DNA from: Atopsyche davidsoni
Taxonomy: Eukaryota > Arthropoda > Insecta > Trichoptera > Hydrobiosidae
Length of the DNA: 64,000 nt
Direction: 5' to 3'
Assembly: GCA_022113835.1 (NCBI GenBank)
Contig: JAILWY010000016.1
Location: 8,401,501 to 8,465,500, forward strand
In this document: piece by piece, positions 52,047-63,966 of the stretch
How positions within the stretch are numbered: position 1 is the stretch's first letter
Layout: every line of letters begins with the position of its first letter
Made by a program: the position numbers and the translations under genes
Notes under the pieces: generated by a model
What the model was told of the DNA's origin: nothing
The model's database searches: none
What the model saw: the letters and a program-made list of their open reading frames with translations, nothing else

Positions 52047-54485
52047 GGTTTCAGCAGATAGCTTAACTATTTTTGTGATTCATTCCTCCGAGAACATTTT
52101 CTAGTGAATAATTAAGGGATTCAGTATCTGCACTTTGTTGATAGATAGTTAATTTATACCGTGGAAAGAATCTTGTCTTCGGCTTACTCTATTCTTGTAT
52201 ATTTAGTTTATTAGATTAAGTGAGTGGCTTTAGGACTGTTTTCTGGTTGACAAATGGGTTTTTATATTTTTCCTTAAAATTAACTGTTCAGGTATGTACT
52301 AGATACAAATATGAAAATTGTAAACTCTGAAAACTGTTTGATTTTTGTAAAAGTTCTTCATAGAGGTACTATGAGCAGCTAAACAATATGAGAGATTTGC
52401 TACTCAATAATACTTTTACTGAGATTTAAACTGAAAAATAACTAAGTTTAATCACTGAATACCTAATTTACTTCAATTGTCTGTCCACTTTGTTCTAACC
52501 CGTATCGGGTCTTGCTTTCAAAGAAAGATACTGTCAGTTCATTACAGCTTAACCTTCAGTACTCATCATCAGTTACTCTGACAAAACCAAATATTATATT
52601 AATTTTGTCTCTCTAATAAAAATATGCATTTCCGTTTTATGCTCTACATAATAATAAAGAGTATGTGTAATTTTTTAAAAATATTTCTAGACTACTCATT
52701 TTTTGTGCCTGAATATATATGCTTCGGTATTAATTAAAATTTTACGCAAGTCACAACAGATTTTTTTGTTGATAAAAAAAAAATGAACGAGGGAAAATAG
52801 ATTACTCTTAATCCTTCATTATTTTCATTTCAATTTAAAATTCTAAATTTATTGTCATTGTATTTCCTTATTTTATTTGAAATCAATAGATTCAATCTTG
52901 TAAAATGGGCTGTGCGTTGGCACATTAACTTCAGATATTTACACTGCGCTCAAGTTAATTATTCACATTTATATATTGTCTAAAGAGAAAATTGAATATT
53001 GTAAGGTATAGTTTATTTAATTTTAGGTCAATTCCGTATTATTTAGTAAAGTGTAGTCTATAGATATACCTTGTAATTAAGCTTGAAGCTTTATTTCTTT
53101 TTTATAATTTGTTTTATAACGTTTGTTTGAAATACCACTACCACTTTTATAATAATTTTTAATTACTTTATATTAATATATATGTATGAAGTAATTTAAA
53201 AAATTATATATATGTAATATTAATATATATTTATATATATATATATCGATTGATTGGCTTGATAATGTAATGTTAATAATTTCGGAGTTATAACAGTCAT
53301 CCCATTTTAAAAGTCATTTGTAATGAAAACAGACATCAATTTACGTTGTGAATTATGGTTTTGGTGAGAAGTTTTCCTAATGTAAAGAACTTTGAGTGTA
53401 TTTTTTTCCACATAGTACAGGCCAAATACATACTCAACTTTAGCGATCCTAGCTTCAGTTATGAGTTTTAAAAAAAAGTGCTTACTGTCCAGCAATTAAT
53501 AATATTTTACAACGTTATCTTATTTAGTACCCACTAAATGTCTTTTAAATCCAACTCAATTTATGACTTGAAAGCTTGTTTAGTAGTGAACTGGCAAAAA
53601 TTGTAGTATAAATATAAATATATATATTTCTTTTTAGTACTTAAATGTAATATAGATTAGAGTCTCGTGGATACAACATATAAACTGCAGTTGTTACATA
53701 TCTATTTACCTTCGAAAACAGCACCATTTTAAGAGATCACAATTTGGAAACATTTTTTAATGGAAACATGCCTCGGTTTTTGAGTAGGTTATTTGTTAAT
53801 GCTTTTGGCTGCTTGTAAAATATTATACCTTTGCAAAGCTAGTTGATGCTGTACAATTTTGGTAATTTCTATTTATGTATCACTTTATTGTTATAAATTA
53901 TTTATTTTTCACTAGTTTAATAAATACCTCAATTTTTAAATTATCCACATAAATGATGCTTGTGATGTTTTAAGTATTTGTCAGTAATTTGTAAGCATCC
54001 AGTACCTGGTATATATAATGATAATGAATTTTTTTAAAACAGATATGCATTCTATTGTAGTCATCAACAGATTGCTATAAAATGTTAAAAATAATAGTTT
54101 CAAAGATTATTTGATTAGATACTATCATTTAATCTCTTAGCTTGATTATTGATATTTTATTATTGTGAACATTGCTCTTATTTTAAATAACTTTCTTTAT
54201 GAAAATGTATTGTACAGTGTTTGTGTTTGTGACAATGTATAGACTGTAATAAATAATGTATTATGAAAAATGGCTATCATTATCTTGAAAGCGAAAATTG
54301 AAATTGCCGCAACAATTGGGAGACAGTCGTAAATTGTCAAAGTATTAATTTTACAACTAGCAATCACGGAAAGTTTCGATACAGCCATAGAGAATACCAG
54401 TAGCAACTACACCGCGCATCTCTGCATTGCATTGAAAACTACGCTGCTCACGAGATTCTAAAAGTAATGTATTTTTTATTATTAC
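52047..54485 (+). other. PIAS copy B 3' side and spacer
   Basis: The 3' untranslated region of PIAS copy B begins here. Candidate AATAAA signals occur at about 52,615 and 52,665, the latter in a cluster. Beyond that the sequence is AT-rich with no supported gene before the transposon at 54,486. Confidence 0.45.
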
Positions 54486-54851
54486 ACTGTCGGCCCCAGG
54501 CAGGGTTTTGGTATTTCATCAGGGTGCCGACAGCTAGTCATGTATTGTATAAATGTATATATAAATAAAACAAAAAAAATTCATGGTTTTTTTGAGCGCA
54601 GTTTTCACTGCACCCAGTCGCCTCCCTTCCCTTTTATTCATCCATATCTGTCTCAGGAGACAGCATCCATGACAATGACATTGACAGGTGCTAGAGAGGA
54701 TCGAGGGTTGAAGAGTATGACAATAAACTGTCTTTTCATGGTTTTCATCTCACCACGAATGTATAAAAAAATAAAGACGATTAAATGCTGCTAGTAGTAT
54801 TAGTTAGCTGCACCCGGAAGTAGTACCACAGCGCTGATCGGGACCGACAGT
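54486..54851 (+). mobile_element. DNA transposon with ACTGTCGGCCCC ends, copy 1
   Basis: The left end ACTGTCGGCCCCAGGCAG and, reverse-complemented, the right end ACTGTCGGTCCCGATCAG form inverted repeats with about 40-50 bp of related subterminal sequence (GGGTGCCGACAGCT / GGGTGCA). The interior (GAGCGCAGTTTTCACTGC, CTCCCTTCCCTTTTATTCAT) is shared with the opposite-strand copy at 60,600-60,844. No transposase. It lies about 300 bp upstream of the PHAX start codon. Confidence 0.7.
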
Positions 54852-55161
54852 AAAAAAAAAAAATTAGTTGCAATTTTTGTTCATTGTTTCAGTGAATCAT
54901 GCGATTGGGTATTGAGAAAAAATGCAATTTATAAATATAAAATTTGTATTTACCAACAAAGCATATTAATGTTTCTACGAGTGGGTGAATCAATCAAATA
55001 TATAATGTTAGGATCTTTGATTATGGCAGCACTGGGCTTACTTTATCATCATTTTATTGTTAATTTGTCTTTGGATTTTACGTTTTCGTGTGACGAGAAT
55101 TTAGATCGCTGCCATAATTCTCAAAAAGTCTGTATAGCCTGAAAGTAACAGATAAAATAAA

Positions 55162-58100
55162 ATGATGTCTACAATGGAGGAAGAAACTGTCGTCGACGTC
55201 CAACATGACTTGGAGGACGGAGAGGTGAGTTTTAAAGGTTAAGTCACCGCTTTCAAAAACTGTCTGTCAAAAGAAACTGATTTTTTCTGTAGTTTTTAAA
55301 ACCGCGATTAAACGTCGAATGTCAGGATTGACAGCTATATACTCGAGAGATATTCTTCGGCAAAGATAAATTCCCTGCCATATATCGCATTCGTTTTACT
55401 GTTGTCTCTTCCAGACTTAACAAAGGAAATAATGCAAGTGGTAATGTTGAACCATAAATTTCAAAGCTAGTTATATTTTATTACGAAGACAATATACGTA
55501 TTTTTAAGACCATTAAAGTATTTTCAACTCGAGCAAACCTCTAATCAACGACATTTGCCCTGACAATTTCTTTAAGTTGGTGTCTGCAGTACTGACAAAT
55601 TTTTAGGGGAATGATTGATAGTTTTTATTTCAACTACTTTGAAAGTATTTAGGTAGAGAATGAATTATATATATAATTGTTTCACAATTTTTTTTGAGAA
55701 AATTTACTTTCTTTCTGTAATAAACAAATATTTCATAAGGAAAAATATACTCACAAACTTTCATATTTTACGTGGTTGGGTGGATCAAGCTTTGTACTTT
55801 TTACACACAAGTTGCATTGCACTGAAGTCAGAGATATCTTTATAGATTTATACGTTTAAAGGTTTTGTCGCATGCGTTATGTGTAGACATAAGTCGAGAA
55901 GTAGACAAACATAAATATATGAAGCATTATCAGATGAGCTTCTAGTGAAGCAAACTAGTGTTGGTTGCTTGTATTTGATCTTTTCTGTTATCATAAATTG
56001 TTTGGTTTATGCAAATTAAATCGACTTTCAGCTGAGTGGATCGGATGCTGATGAAGTTTATGTTCCCTTGACACGACCTGAGAATTTTGCTCCGCACATT
56101 AACCCCGCTTCCATCATGAGCATGACAATTCAGGACGATCACTACGATGATGACAGTTTGGAAGACTCCCCTAGTGATTCAGATTCAGATAGTGATCACG
56201 CTCGCACCAAACCTAAGAAGCCTAAGATCAAGATTAAGCGCCACAGGAAACCTGATACTCTCGAGACGCCCAAGGTTAAAAAGTACAGCGTCTGGTGCAA
56301 GACTGTGCAGGTGAGGATCTATGTTAATAATTCAGCCAGTAAATATTTTGTAAATGTTATTTATCTGTAAAAAGGTCTTGCATGCAGAAAGTTTTGACTT
56401 TTACGCTGTGGTGCTAGGAAACTGTTGACATTCCCTGTATAAGAAGCTATTTTGAATGGTTTATTATGAGAACTTTTGAATATATTTTTCAATATGTGTT
56501 TTATCTTCCGCCCAACTGAAAAAGTTGTTGAGCGCTAAGGGTTATATTGAATTTTAATTTAAACCAGGTTTCTTAAAAGTGAATCACATGATAATTAGTA
56601 AATAAGGATTTGAATATTCTTTTCTTGACGAAATTTTAATGTCATTAATGGAAATTATTGTTGTACATTACTTTGATTTTTTTTACTGTAGGAAGATACA
56701 CTGACTGAAGACTTAGTCTCATGCGATGTTGCTAAAACAAAGCGTTATGGTATAGAGTCATACGATCATACAATCCTGTACAGGCTGAATGGAAACCGAC
56801 CTGCTGATGATTGCAAGAGTAATGACGATGAAAGAGAGATGGTGACTGAGCGCTGTAACAACAAGAGGAGTTACAAAGACAGGGGGAATGTGAAGTTGCG
56901 CTTGGGGCGTAGGACCAGTTGTGACAGCGATCATGAAAAAGGAGAAATGAGGAGTATACCTGATCTTATTGTCTCTAATGAAAGCCCTAATGAGGATGTT
57001 GCCAAGGATATAGCAGAGAAGCTTTCAGAAGAAAAGCACACCTTAATTTGTACGTATTGGTTTTTTTTGAATAAGTTCAGTTTACAATAAATCAACTACT
57101 ATCAAACAAACAAATCACTTATTGTCATATTCGTCAACGTTTACTAAAGTAGTTAGTTAATGTTGTCAGGCTCAACCCAGAGCTTAGCACCTATGGAAAT
57201 CTCTAACCGAAGTCAGGCCGCCATCGTGAGATTTAGGGACTGATGTCTTGAGACGAGTGAAGTTCACGGGCTTGCAAACCTTAGGGCGTGTTTGAAGGAT
57301 CCTTTTATGCAATTCTATGCAACCAGATCTGATAATAGGCCACAAGTGCTTGCCGTTGATACTCTCCTAAGGAATGAAGCTACCAGCCTTTTGAATAAAC
57401 CGAATTTCGTAAAAAGATGCTTAATAGAATTTGCTGGAAGTCTATGAGTCCCAACTTCTACTCCATAGCAATCGATCATCAAGGCATTTCTTGCTATAGT
57501 ATTAGATTTTATTTGATAGTCAGTTGGGATATTTGATTCCTAGGGGATGGTTAATTCTTCTTAAAGAACTTTTTTCAAAGATGGTGAGTAAATGACAATA
57601 TTCGAGCAAAGCGCGGTGGTATATAAGATTTCATCGAAGCATCGTTGATTCACTCTGGTATTTACGTGTTGAATTCAGTAGTTGGCTTAACCTGCAACGT
57701 AATAAGGGATACACTTAGAGTGCATTTAGACATGGAATCGAGAACATATAAACTTAATAGAAGGTTTTTCAGTTGTTGTCAATTCTTAAAAGTTTCAAGC
57801 TAGTAAGAAACGATAAGTGTTTTCTTTGATAGATGTGTTGAGCGATACATGTATTGTGATTGCAGAAGGCAAATGCACTACCTTGGTACATGTACCCTCA
57901 GTGATCACAATTTGTGTATATGATGTTAGTATTATGTACTTCATCTAGATTTGCTTTAGTTAACGACTTTGAATAAGACAGTTAATTTTAGACAAGTTTC
58001 TGAAACTTTGAAGTCTTCCCATACAATACAATACTGGATCTTGCCCCTTGTAAATAGCAAGATAGACTTCAGTATAAGTGAGTGGAAATGGCTAGCTTAT

Positions 58101-61100
58101 GGGATATGGGATGTCTTGCGTTGAATTTATGATGTTATCACTATATGATGGTTTTCTGAAAATACTGAAGTGATGAGCTTCGGAGTTTATACTAATTCCT
58201 GCATCAAGAAAGTTTATACTATTTCTTCCATTCTCCATTGTGAATTTGATGCACTGATTAATGTTGTTGATCTGACCCAAAAAACAATCTAGCTGTCTAG
58301 TCGTCCCTGTCCATAGAATATCATCTACATAGCGGTACCAGTAGGTGGCGTATTTAAAAAGGTTAAGTTGTGCTATTTTGGATTCTATATAATCCATAAA
58401 GAAATCTGCAAAGGATCCGGACGTTGGGCTGCCCATAGGTAACCCATCTTCTTGTGAATAGAATGTATTGTTGAATTTAAAATAGTTTTGATCTAGACAA
58501 ATGTTGAAAAGGGTGTTTAGTTCAGATATAATCGCGGGGTTAAGGTGCTTGCGTATCATAAAATTGTTAAGCTCTAGTTTTAATAATTTGATCGGTATGC
58601 TGGTAAATAGACTGACTACGTCGAACAATACTAGTGACGCGTTAAGTGGGACTTTAATGTTTTTTATTTTTCCGATTAGGTCAAGTGAGTTTAAGATACT
58701 GTATTTCGGTTTGAATTCTAGTGTGGATTTTATTAATGAGTTTACTTTCTTAGCTAATTTAAAACTGGGTGCTGGGGTGTAAGAAGCTACGGGTCGTAAT
58801 GGGGAGTTTGCTTTATGAATTTTCGGAAGTCCATAATGTTTTGGGCATTGTGGGTTCATTTGTCTGAGGGACAAATCGAAATCAATTTCGAAATCGTTGA
58901 CTATAATGTTATATGAGTTAAGGGCTGATTTTAGATTACTATTATATTTTATGGTAGGGTCTTTAGTCAGTATTTTGAAGTTTGGGCCAGAAAGTATGTC
59001 ATCCATTTTACTAATGTAGGTAGATTTTTCTAAAATAACAACGGTATTGCCTTTATCGGCTTTCGAGATGATAAAGTCGTGATCTATGATCTTACGTTTG
59101 ATAGTTTTAATGTTTTGTATGTCTGGGTCAAATTTTAAGGGGATTTTATTGGAAAAGTCTTCTCTGAGATTGCGCATACATATATATTTAGAGGTTAAAT
59201 CAGGAAGAGCGATGTCTAGATCGATGGCTAGGTTTTCAAAATCGCTGGTTGTGACTTCAAAATTTGGACAAAGCTTTAGGCCCTTTCCGAGGGTTTCGAT
59301 CTCCGCATTTAAAAAAGCTATGTTAGAGTTATTAATTACGCGATCAAAGAATTTTATGTCGTCCGCGGAGTTGATTTTAATATTATGTTTTCGATTAGAT
59401 AAGAGTTTAAGTTTGCGCATTTGGGATTTGTAAACTTTGTTAATTCTGAATGCAATGGATTCGCGGATATTATCGAACAGAGCATCAAATTCGACAGGGT
59501 GTAGTTTGGAAGTTAGAAGGTTATGAATGTGAAAGATATATACACTTACATTGTCCCGTGTCTTGTACCATTGGCGGGTTTCTTCACGAAGCCATATGGT
59601 TTGGGCTGCTGCTACAGCCTTTTGGGCTGCTGGGGATGTTGTCTTGGTGTTGATGTTAACATATTTAGGTGTAACATTGAGCTTTTTACACTGTCCATTA
59701 AACCAACTATGTTGACGTGATAGTTGGAATTTAACTGAATTTGAATAAAACTGTCAATTTTGCTACACTAGCACTGTTAAGAAATTCAATATTTTTGACA
59801 GAGTACTTGGTGGAATTCCATTTTAATATTTTTGAGTAAAATACTTGAGTGATTTTCCACATGTTCGTTTTTATTTATAATCAAATAAAAACGAACATGT
59901 GGAAAATCACTCAAGTATTTTATATCTATTTGTGGATTGGTCAATCAGATGCGTATTTATTACCCATTACGGGTTTATTATATTATTACTAATATGATTA
60001 GGCACATTAGTTCATATATAGAAGATGATTTTTTAAAGAAAATCCCACACAAATCACGATGATATCACTGAGAGTTTCTTTAAAAAATCATCTTCTATAT
60101 ATGAACTAATGTGCCTAATCATATCAAGTATTTTACTCAAAAATATTAAAATGGAATTCCACCAAGTACTCTCTTTCAAAAATATTGAATTACTTTACTT
60201 TACTCGTATTCAATGTCAGAAAGCATTAGTTAATAGATCAGGTTAACAGATATTATAAATGAAATAGGCAGGACAGTAATAGAAATAGACTAAGCTTGTT
60301 TAAATACTTATTACAATTATTTGATTTGATTGCAGTGAGAACTGTAGAGAATGCTGGAAAGCAGAAAGCTATCGATATATTTAAGGAAACTAAAAGGATT
60401 GAGGAAGACGGTGGCATGATGATAATGGTTTGTAAATTTTCTTTGTTTATAAATTTACATATACATTACTTTATTTTTATAATCTTGTGTTTCATTAATG
60501 AGCATATTTTATATCCTAAAACAATAAAATAATTTTACTATTCATTATTATTATTATCATAAATGGTATATGTTCAAACTTCAGAAAAAAATTATAATTT
60601 GTCTGGCAGAATTTAATGCTTTTCAGCACATCATGGAGACGCTATCTCCATAGATAGTCAGGGACGAATGTCAGAGATGAATAGAAGGGAGGGGAGGCAG
60701 ACTGGGGAACAGGGAAAAGTGCGCTCCCTGGGAAACCCCCCTTCACGAATGAATGAATTGATTGTATGATATTTATATATATAAATTAAAGACCAGCTGT
60801 CAGCACCCAGAAGTAGTACCACAGCACTGCCCGGGGCCGACAGTATGTATATAAAAAAAAAATCTGGCAGGAAGGAAGTTTTCTTTTAGGCTCTTAAGAA
60901 TTTCAGTTTTGAGTTGCAAATTGTTCCCTTGTGAATCTATTATATTTTTTGACGGATATTTTGCTAAGTCACTATTCATGGTTTTTCACAACAGAGCTGT
61001 GGAAAATATTATGTGGTATATTTGTATTTTTAGAATGGAATGAGGCGGAGAACCCCTGGTGGTGTTTTTATATTTTTACTAAAGAGAGACAAAGATGTCA

Positions 61101-61965
61101 CTCAAGATATGCTCAAAGAAATATTCTTGGAAGACAGACAGGAAGCCAACAGGCAGAAGAGGAGGGTACAGCAACAGCACAGAAACAAGAAAGTAGAGCA
61201 ACTCAAACAGTCTCTTACTGGTGAGATAAACAAACTTTTTAATAATATTCTTTTACGTGTTAGTGGAAGTTGTGCATTAAAACTGACCTGTTCTGCAAAA
61301 AGTGGAATCGTCTTTATTCTCATAGCGGTACTTGAAAATCTAATATTGTTACATTCATCTTATTTTAATTTCCCTGAACACAGTAATCCATTAGCCTTTC
61401 TAATGACAAATATATCTCAAAATTCAAATCATGTTATAGGATCTAGAGATACACTGTGTAGATGATAAAGACAATTAATGTTGTTTCAAGTCAAGTACAC
61501 GGTTATTAGTGTGATTGCTATTATTTTATTTTGATTCACTTTATCATACCTTTAGAAGCTCTCCTTTTTATCGGTCTATGTTTATGAGAACAAACTGATA
61601 AAAATGTATCAGAGGACTTCAATGCTTTTCAACAAGATCATAAACCAATGCTGAACCATATTATTATTATTATAGATAGTGCATTGCCTTCAATTCGCAC
61701 TCGAGCGGAACAGTGGGCAGCAGCTGCCCAGCGCGAGTTGGCAGTAGAGGATGCGAACTTACACGTTAGCAATCCTCCTCCCTCACCCGTGACGGACGGT
61801 CGGGAGTGCAGCAGCGACGTGGACTCGCACTTTTCTCCGCGGTCCCCCGTACAAGCAGCTCGTGTAGCTGACCCACATCTTTTGGACCCACGTGCCGCCC
61901 TTTCCACCAGCTATGATGAAGATTACCTGGACATTGGCACGAACGATGACATGGACCTGTTTTGA
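55162..61965 (+). CDS. PHAX: PHAX, phosphorylated adaptor for RNA export
   Basis: PHAX bridges the nuclear cap-binding complex on m7G-capped U snRNA precursors to CRM1/RanGTP for export, and also helps intranuclear snoRNA transport (family knowledge). Exons: 55,162-55,224; 56,032-56,310; 56,692-57,049; 60,336-60,427; 61,034-61,220; 61,676-61,965, giving 1,269 nt and 422 aa. An acidic Ser/Asp run in exon 2 (DDDSLEDSPSDSDSDSD) is followed by basic KKPKIKIKRHRK, likely nuclear localisation. Exon 3 opens with the conserved DTLTEDLVSCDVAKTKRYGI. The RNA-binding domain spans residues about 210-285 over exons 3-5, reading VAKDIAEKL, VENAGKQKAIDIF, GGMMIMNGMRRRTPGGVF. The acidic C-terminus ends with DIGTNDDMDLF. 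The start is the first of two adjacent ATGs. Intron 3 (3.3 kb) is swollen by mobile elements. Confidence 0.93.
57050..58091. other. Left part of PHAX intron 3
   Basis: Noncoding. Some stretches (57,170-57,480) have higher complexity than usual intron sequence and may be an old repeat or the decayed 3' part of the Penelope element, but I could not recognise a GIY-YIG endonuclease in any frame. Confidence 0.4.
58092..59870 (-). pseudogene. Penelope-like reverse transcriptase, broken
   Basis: A 442-codon frame (59,420-58,092) carries Penelope-type reverse transcriptase: KADKGNTVVIL, PLRPVASYTPAPSFKLAKK, LVLFDVVSLFTSIPI, EDGLPMGSPTSGSFADFF and the catalytic YRYVDD. The same frame stays open upstream without ATG to about 59,755 (HSWFNGQC, IWLREETRQWY). 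There a TAG and a one-base shift separate it from a start at about 59,868 ([13 protein letters not shown]), which lies in the repeated Penelope end. The expected C-terminal GIY-YIG endonuclease is missing: the frame stops right after IPYPIS. It is antisense to PHAX in intron 3. Single-base damage plus the missing endonuclease make it non-functional. Confidence 0.88.
59768..60192. mobile_element. Inverted Penelope 5' ends around the start
   Basis: The Penelope end at 59,770-59,872 (minus-oriented) is mirrored at 59,886-59,922, continuing after an insertion at 60,124-60,192. The two copies face each other across about 10 bp, as in the 47,049 locus but with a short spacer and no hammerhead-like motif between them. 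Confidence 0.75.
59923..60123. mobile_element. Nested insertion with 50-bp perfect palindrome
   Basis: A segment of about 200 bp interrupts the Penelope end, flanked by a direct duplication TCAAGTATTTTA (59,911-59,922 and 60,124-60,135). Its right half is a perfect inverted repeat: 59,992-60,041 against 60,075-60,124, with a 33-nt loop. The loop carries CCCACACAAATCACGATG, the junction sequence of the SINE at 30,485-30,735. Confidence 0.8.
60600..60844 (-). mobile_element. DNA transposon with ACTGTCGGCCCC ends, copy 2
   Basis: The minus strand reads ACTGTCGGCCCCGGGCAG, then GTACTACTTCTGGGTGCTGA, then GAGCGCACTTTTCCCTG and CTCCCCTCCCTTCTATTCAT, collinear with the 54,486 copy. The distal end (about 60,600) is truncated or degenerate. 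It lies in PHAX intron 4. Confidence 0.65.
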
Positions 61966-63366
61966 GAATTAAGGAACTCCTCATCGCCCTCCAGATGATG
62001 TTCACGTGTACATTTAAATATCTCTTGAAAAATAATTACTCATAGTGCGTCGATTCGGTCTGATCGCCGATCGTACCGTAAGTGTTAATTTAAAGAGCTA
62101 ATATTTAAGATATAGTTTTATGACAATTGTAATAAATATTAAATTATCCTAAGATAGGAATTTGTATAAAACAGATGGTGGCAAGATTTCCGGATATGTC
62201 ACATATATTTTTAATTTGTGATATCTGCAATCATTAAATTATTCCTTTTAAAAGTGTACCTAGCTGACAGATCTTAACTTTATTTTGCTGAAGACTCAGT
62301 ATCAGTCAACTATTCACCTGAAAATTTTGTACATAGATTTTTTCCTTTCAGATTCAATCCTATACTGAGCAGCTATTGTAAAATATGATGCATAGACAAT
62401 CTTTAATCCAGGTTTGATTATAGAGTCCATGCCAAAATTTGCATAGTTTAGGAGTATGTTAGGGTCTTGCAAAATTTTATACGGGAAATACTGTGGACAT
62501 TGTCTGCGGGTTTCAGCCACGCGGATAAAATAATCCTATTTCCGTCATATCTCATTTGTTAGTGCCTACACTTTTAATATGGCAAAATAGATATATAAGT
62601 ATAATGTACATATTTATATTTAGCTGGTAATAAAGTACGATTTTGTATTCAATTATTAAATTAAGATTTTTTCTATAAAAAAATCATATAGTAATTGTTA
62701 CTTTTTTGCCTTTACATTAATTGTATTGCTATATTTCTGTTAACTAGTTGTCAGTTAACATCGCTAGACACAGTCGAAACTCATTACAGCTCTCAATGTT
62801 GCTATCTCGAAAGCTCTCATTAAATAGTTTATCAAAAATAAACTTTCAGGTTGTCATGTAATAATATGTGATAATGTTTCTTAATCAAATACACCTTACG
62901 AGTTGCATAATGTGCTATTAAACTTGTTTTCTATTTGCTATTTAGCAGTCGTAGAAGTAGTGCTTTATGTAAACCGAGCGAACTACTTCTACCTCTTACC
63001 TAAATACAAACAGAATAGTCAAGGTGGCGACTCGGGAGTTGTGATGAACGCTTAAGTGTCTGATGGGCTTTCATGTAATGTACATGCCTGCAGTTACCAA
63101 TGTATGTTAGAGTGTTGCTCGTGCTTATTCTCTAGAAGTGAAGACTGGTTGGTAACCATAAATTTTATGCGTTATTAAAACTTGCCTAATTTTTTTTATT
63201 TGAGTATCCATTTTTTATAATCTTCATGAAACACAGTATTTATTTGTATTCTGAATAAAAAAATAAAGTATGAACAAATTCAAAAATGTTTTATTTGACA
63301 GTGTTAGGGGAAATCTAGCATCTGTAACAATAAAATAATAAAATTTTAGGAAAATATTAACACACT
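61966..63366 (+). other. PHAX 3'UTR and downstream spacer
   Basis: AT-rich sequence after the PHAX stop. No further gene is supported. Confidence 0.5.
62629..62634 (+). terminator. Candidate PHAX poly(A) signal
   Basis: AATAAA about 660 nt after the PHAX stop. Another AATAAA at about 62,130 is nearer. Which one is used cannot be told from sequence. Confidence 0.35.
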
Positions 63367-63645
63367 TTAGGCGGGTAACAAATTGACTAAACTGATGTGC
63401 GTAGCGAGCAAAAATTGCGCATGTGAAATCTAGTCTATACACTCTTTGATTTTATTTTTCTTCCGTTTAGTAACTCAGAGTTAATTATGAGATTTTTTTA
63501 ATAAATTAAATGTTATTGTTACACAATAGCTTATATTATATTTATATTTTAAGCGGGTAACCAAATTGACTAAACTGATGTGCGAAGTGGACGAAATTCG
63601 CGTAAAATTGCACGTGTGAAATCTAGTCTATACACTCTTTGATTT
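63367..63645. repeat. Direct repeat pair of about 85-95 bp
   Basis: Copies at about 63,367-63,452 and 63,551-63,645 share GGGTAAC(C)AAATTGACTAA, ACTGATGTGCG and AATCTAGTCTATACACTCTT, about 184 bp apart. The second copy overlaps the end of the piggyBac-like frame, so the repeat is probably part of that element's interior. Confidence 0.8.
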
Positions 63646-63925
63646 GCATGTAGTCAAATAAATCGTTTCCTATAAAAATTTGAACCACTTCATACACACT
63701 TTGCGGATTACTTGGCATCACAACAACACCACTTTGTCCTAAAAATTGTTCACTCCACTCCACTTCTTCATTGTCACTTTGCTCAGAATCACTAGACAGT
63801 ATTGGTAAAGTAATGTTGACGAGTCCTAAACAAACATTCGAGCTGTAAACCTAAAGAGTAAAATGATCTTCTGCCGCTTTTAGAGGAAACGGGTACTAGT
63901 ACCCGTCCTGCCATTAGTGTGTTAA
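63623..63925 (-). mobile_element. piggyBac-like element, N-terminal fragment
   Basis: On the minus strand, a TTAA (63,922-63,925) is followed by CACACTAATGGCAGGACGGG and the palindrome GGGTACTAGTACCC, resembling piggyBac-type ends. A frame then reads PILSSDSEQSDNEEVEWSE and NPQSVYEVVQIFIGNDLFDY, like the acidic N-terminus and first conserved block of piggyBac transposases, and stops at 63,623. The catalytic domain is absent. Confidence 0.6.
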
Positions 63926-63966
63926 GAACTCATACATATGCATACAAACACACACACATATATAAT

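Noticed and set aside
57121..58090. GIY-YIG endonuclease part of the Penelope element
   Set aside because: No frame on the minus strand shows the GIY/YIG or downstream motifs; the frame stops soon after the RT.
63380..63645. Hammerhead ribozyme suggested by CTGATG and GAAA in the direct repeats
   Set aside because: The base after CTGATG is wrong for the core and the required stem II and stem I pairings cannot be drawn in both copies.
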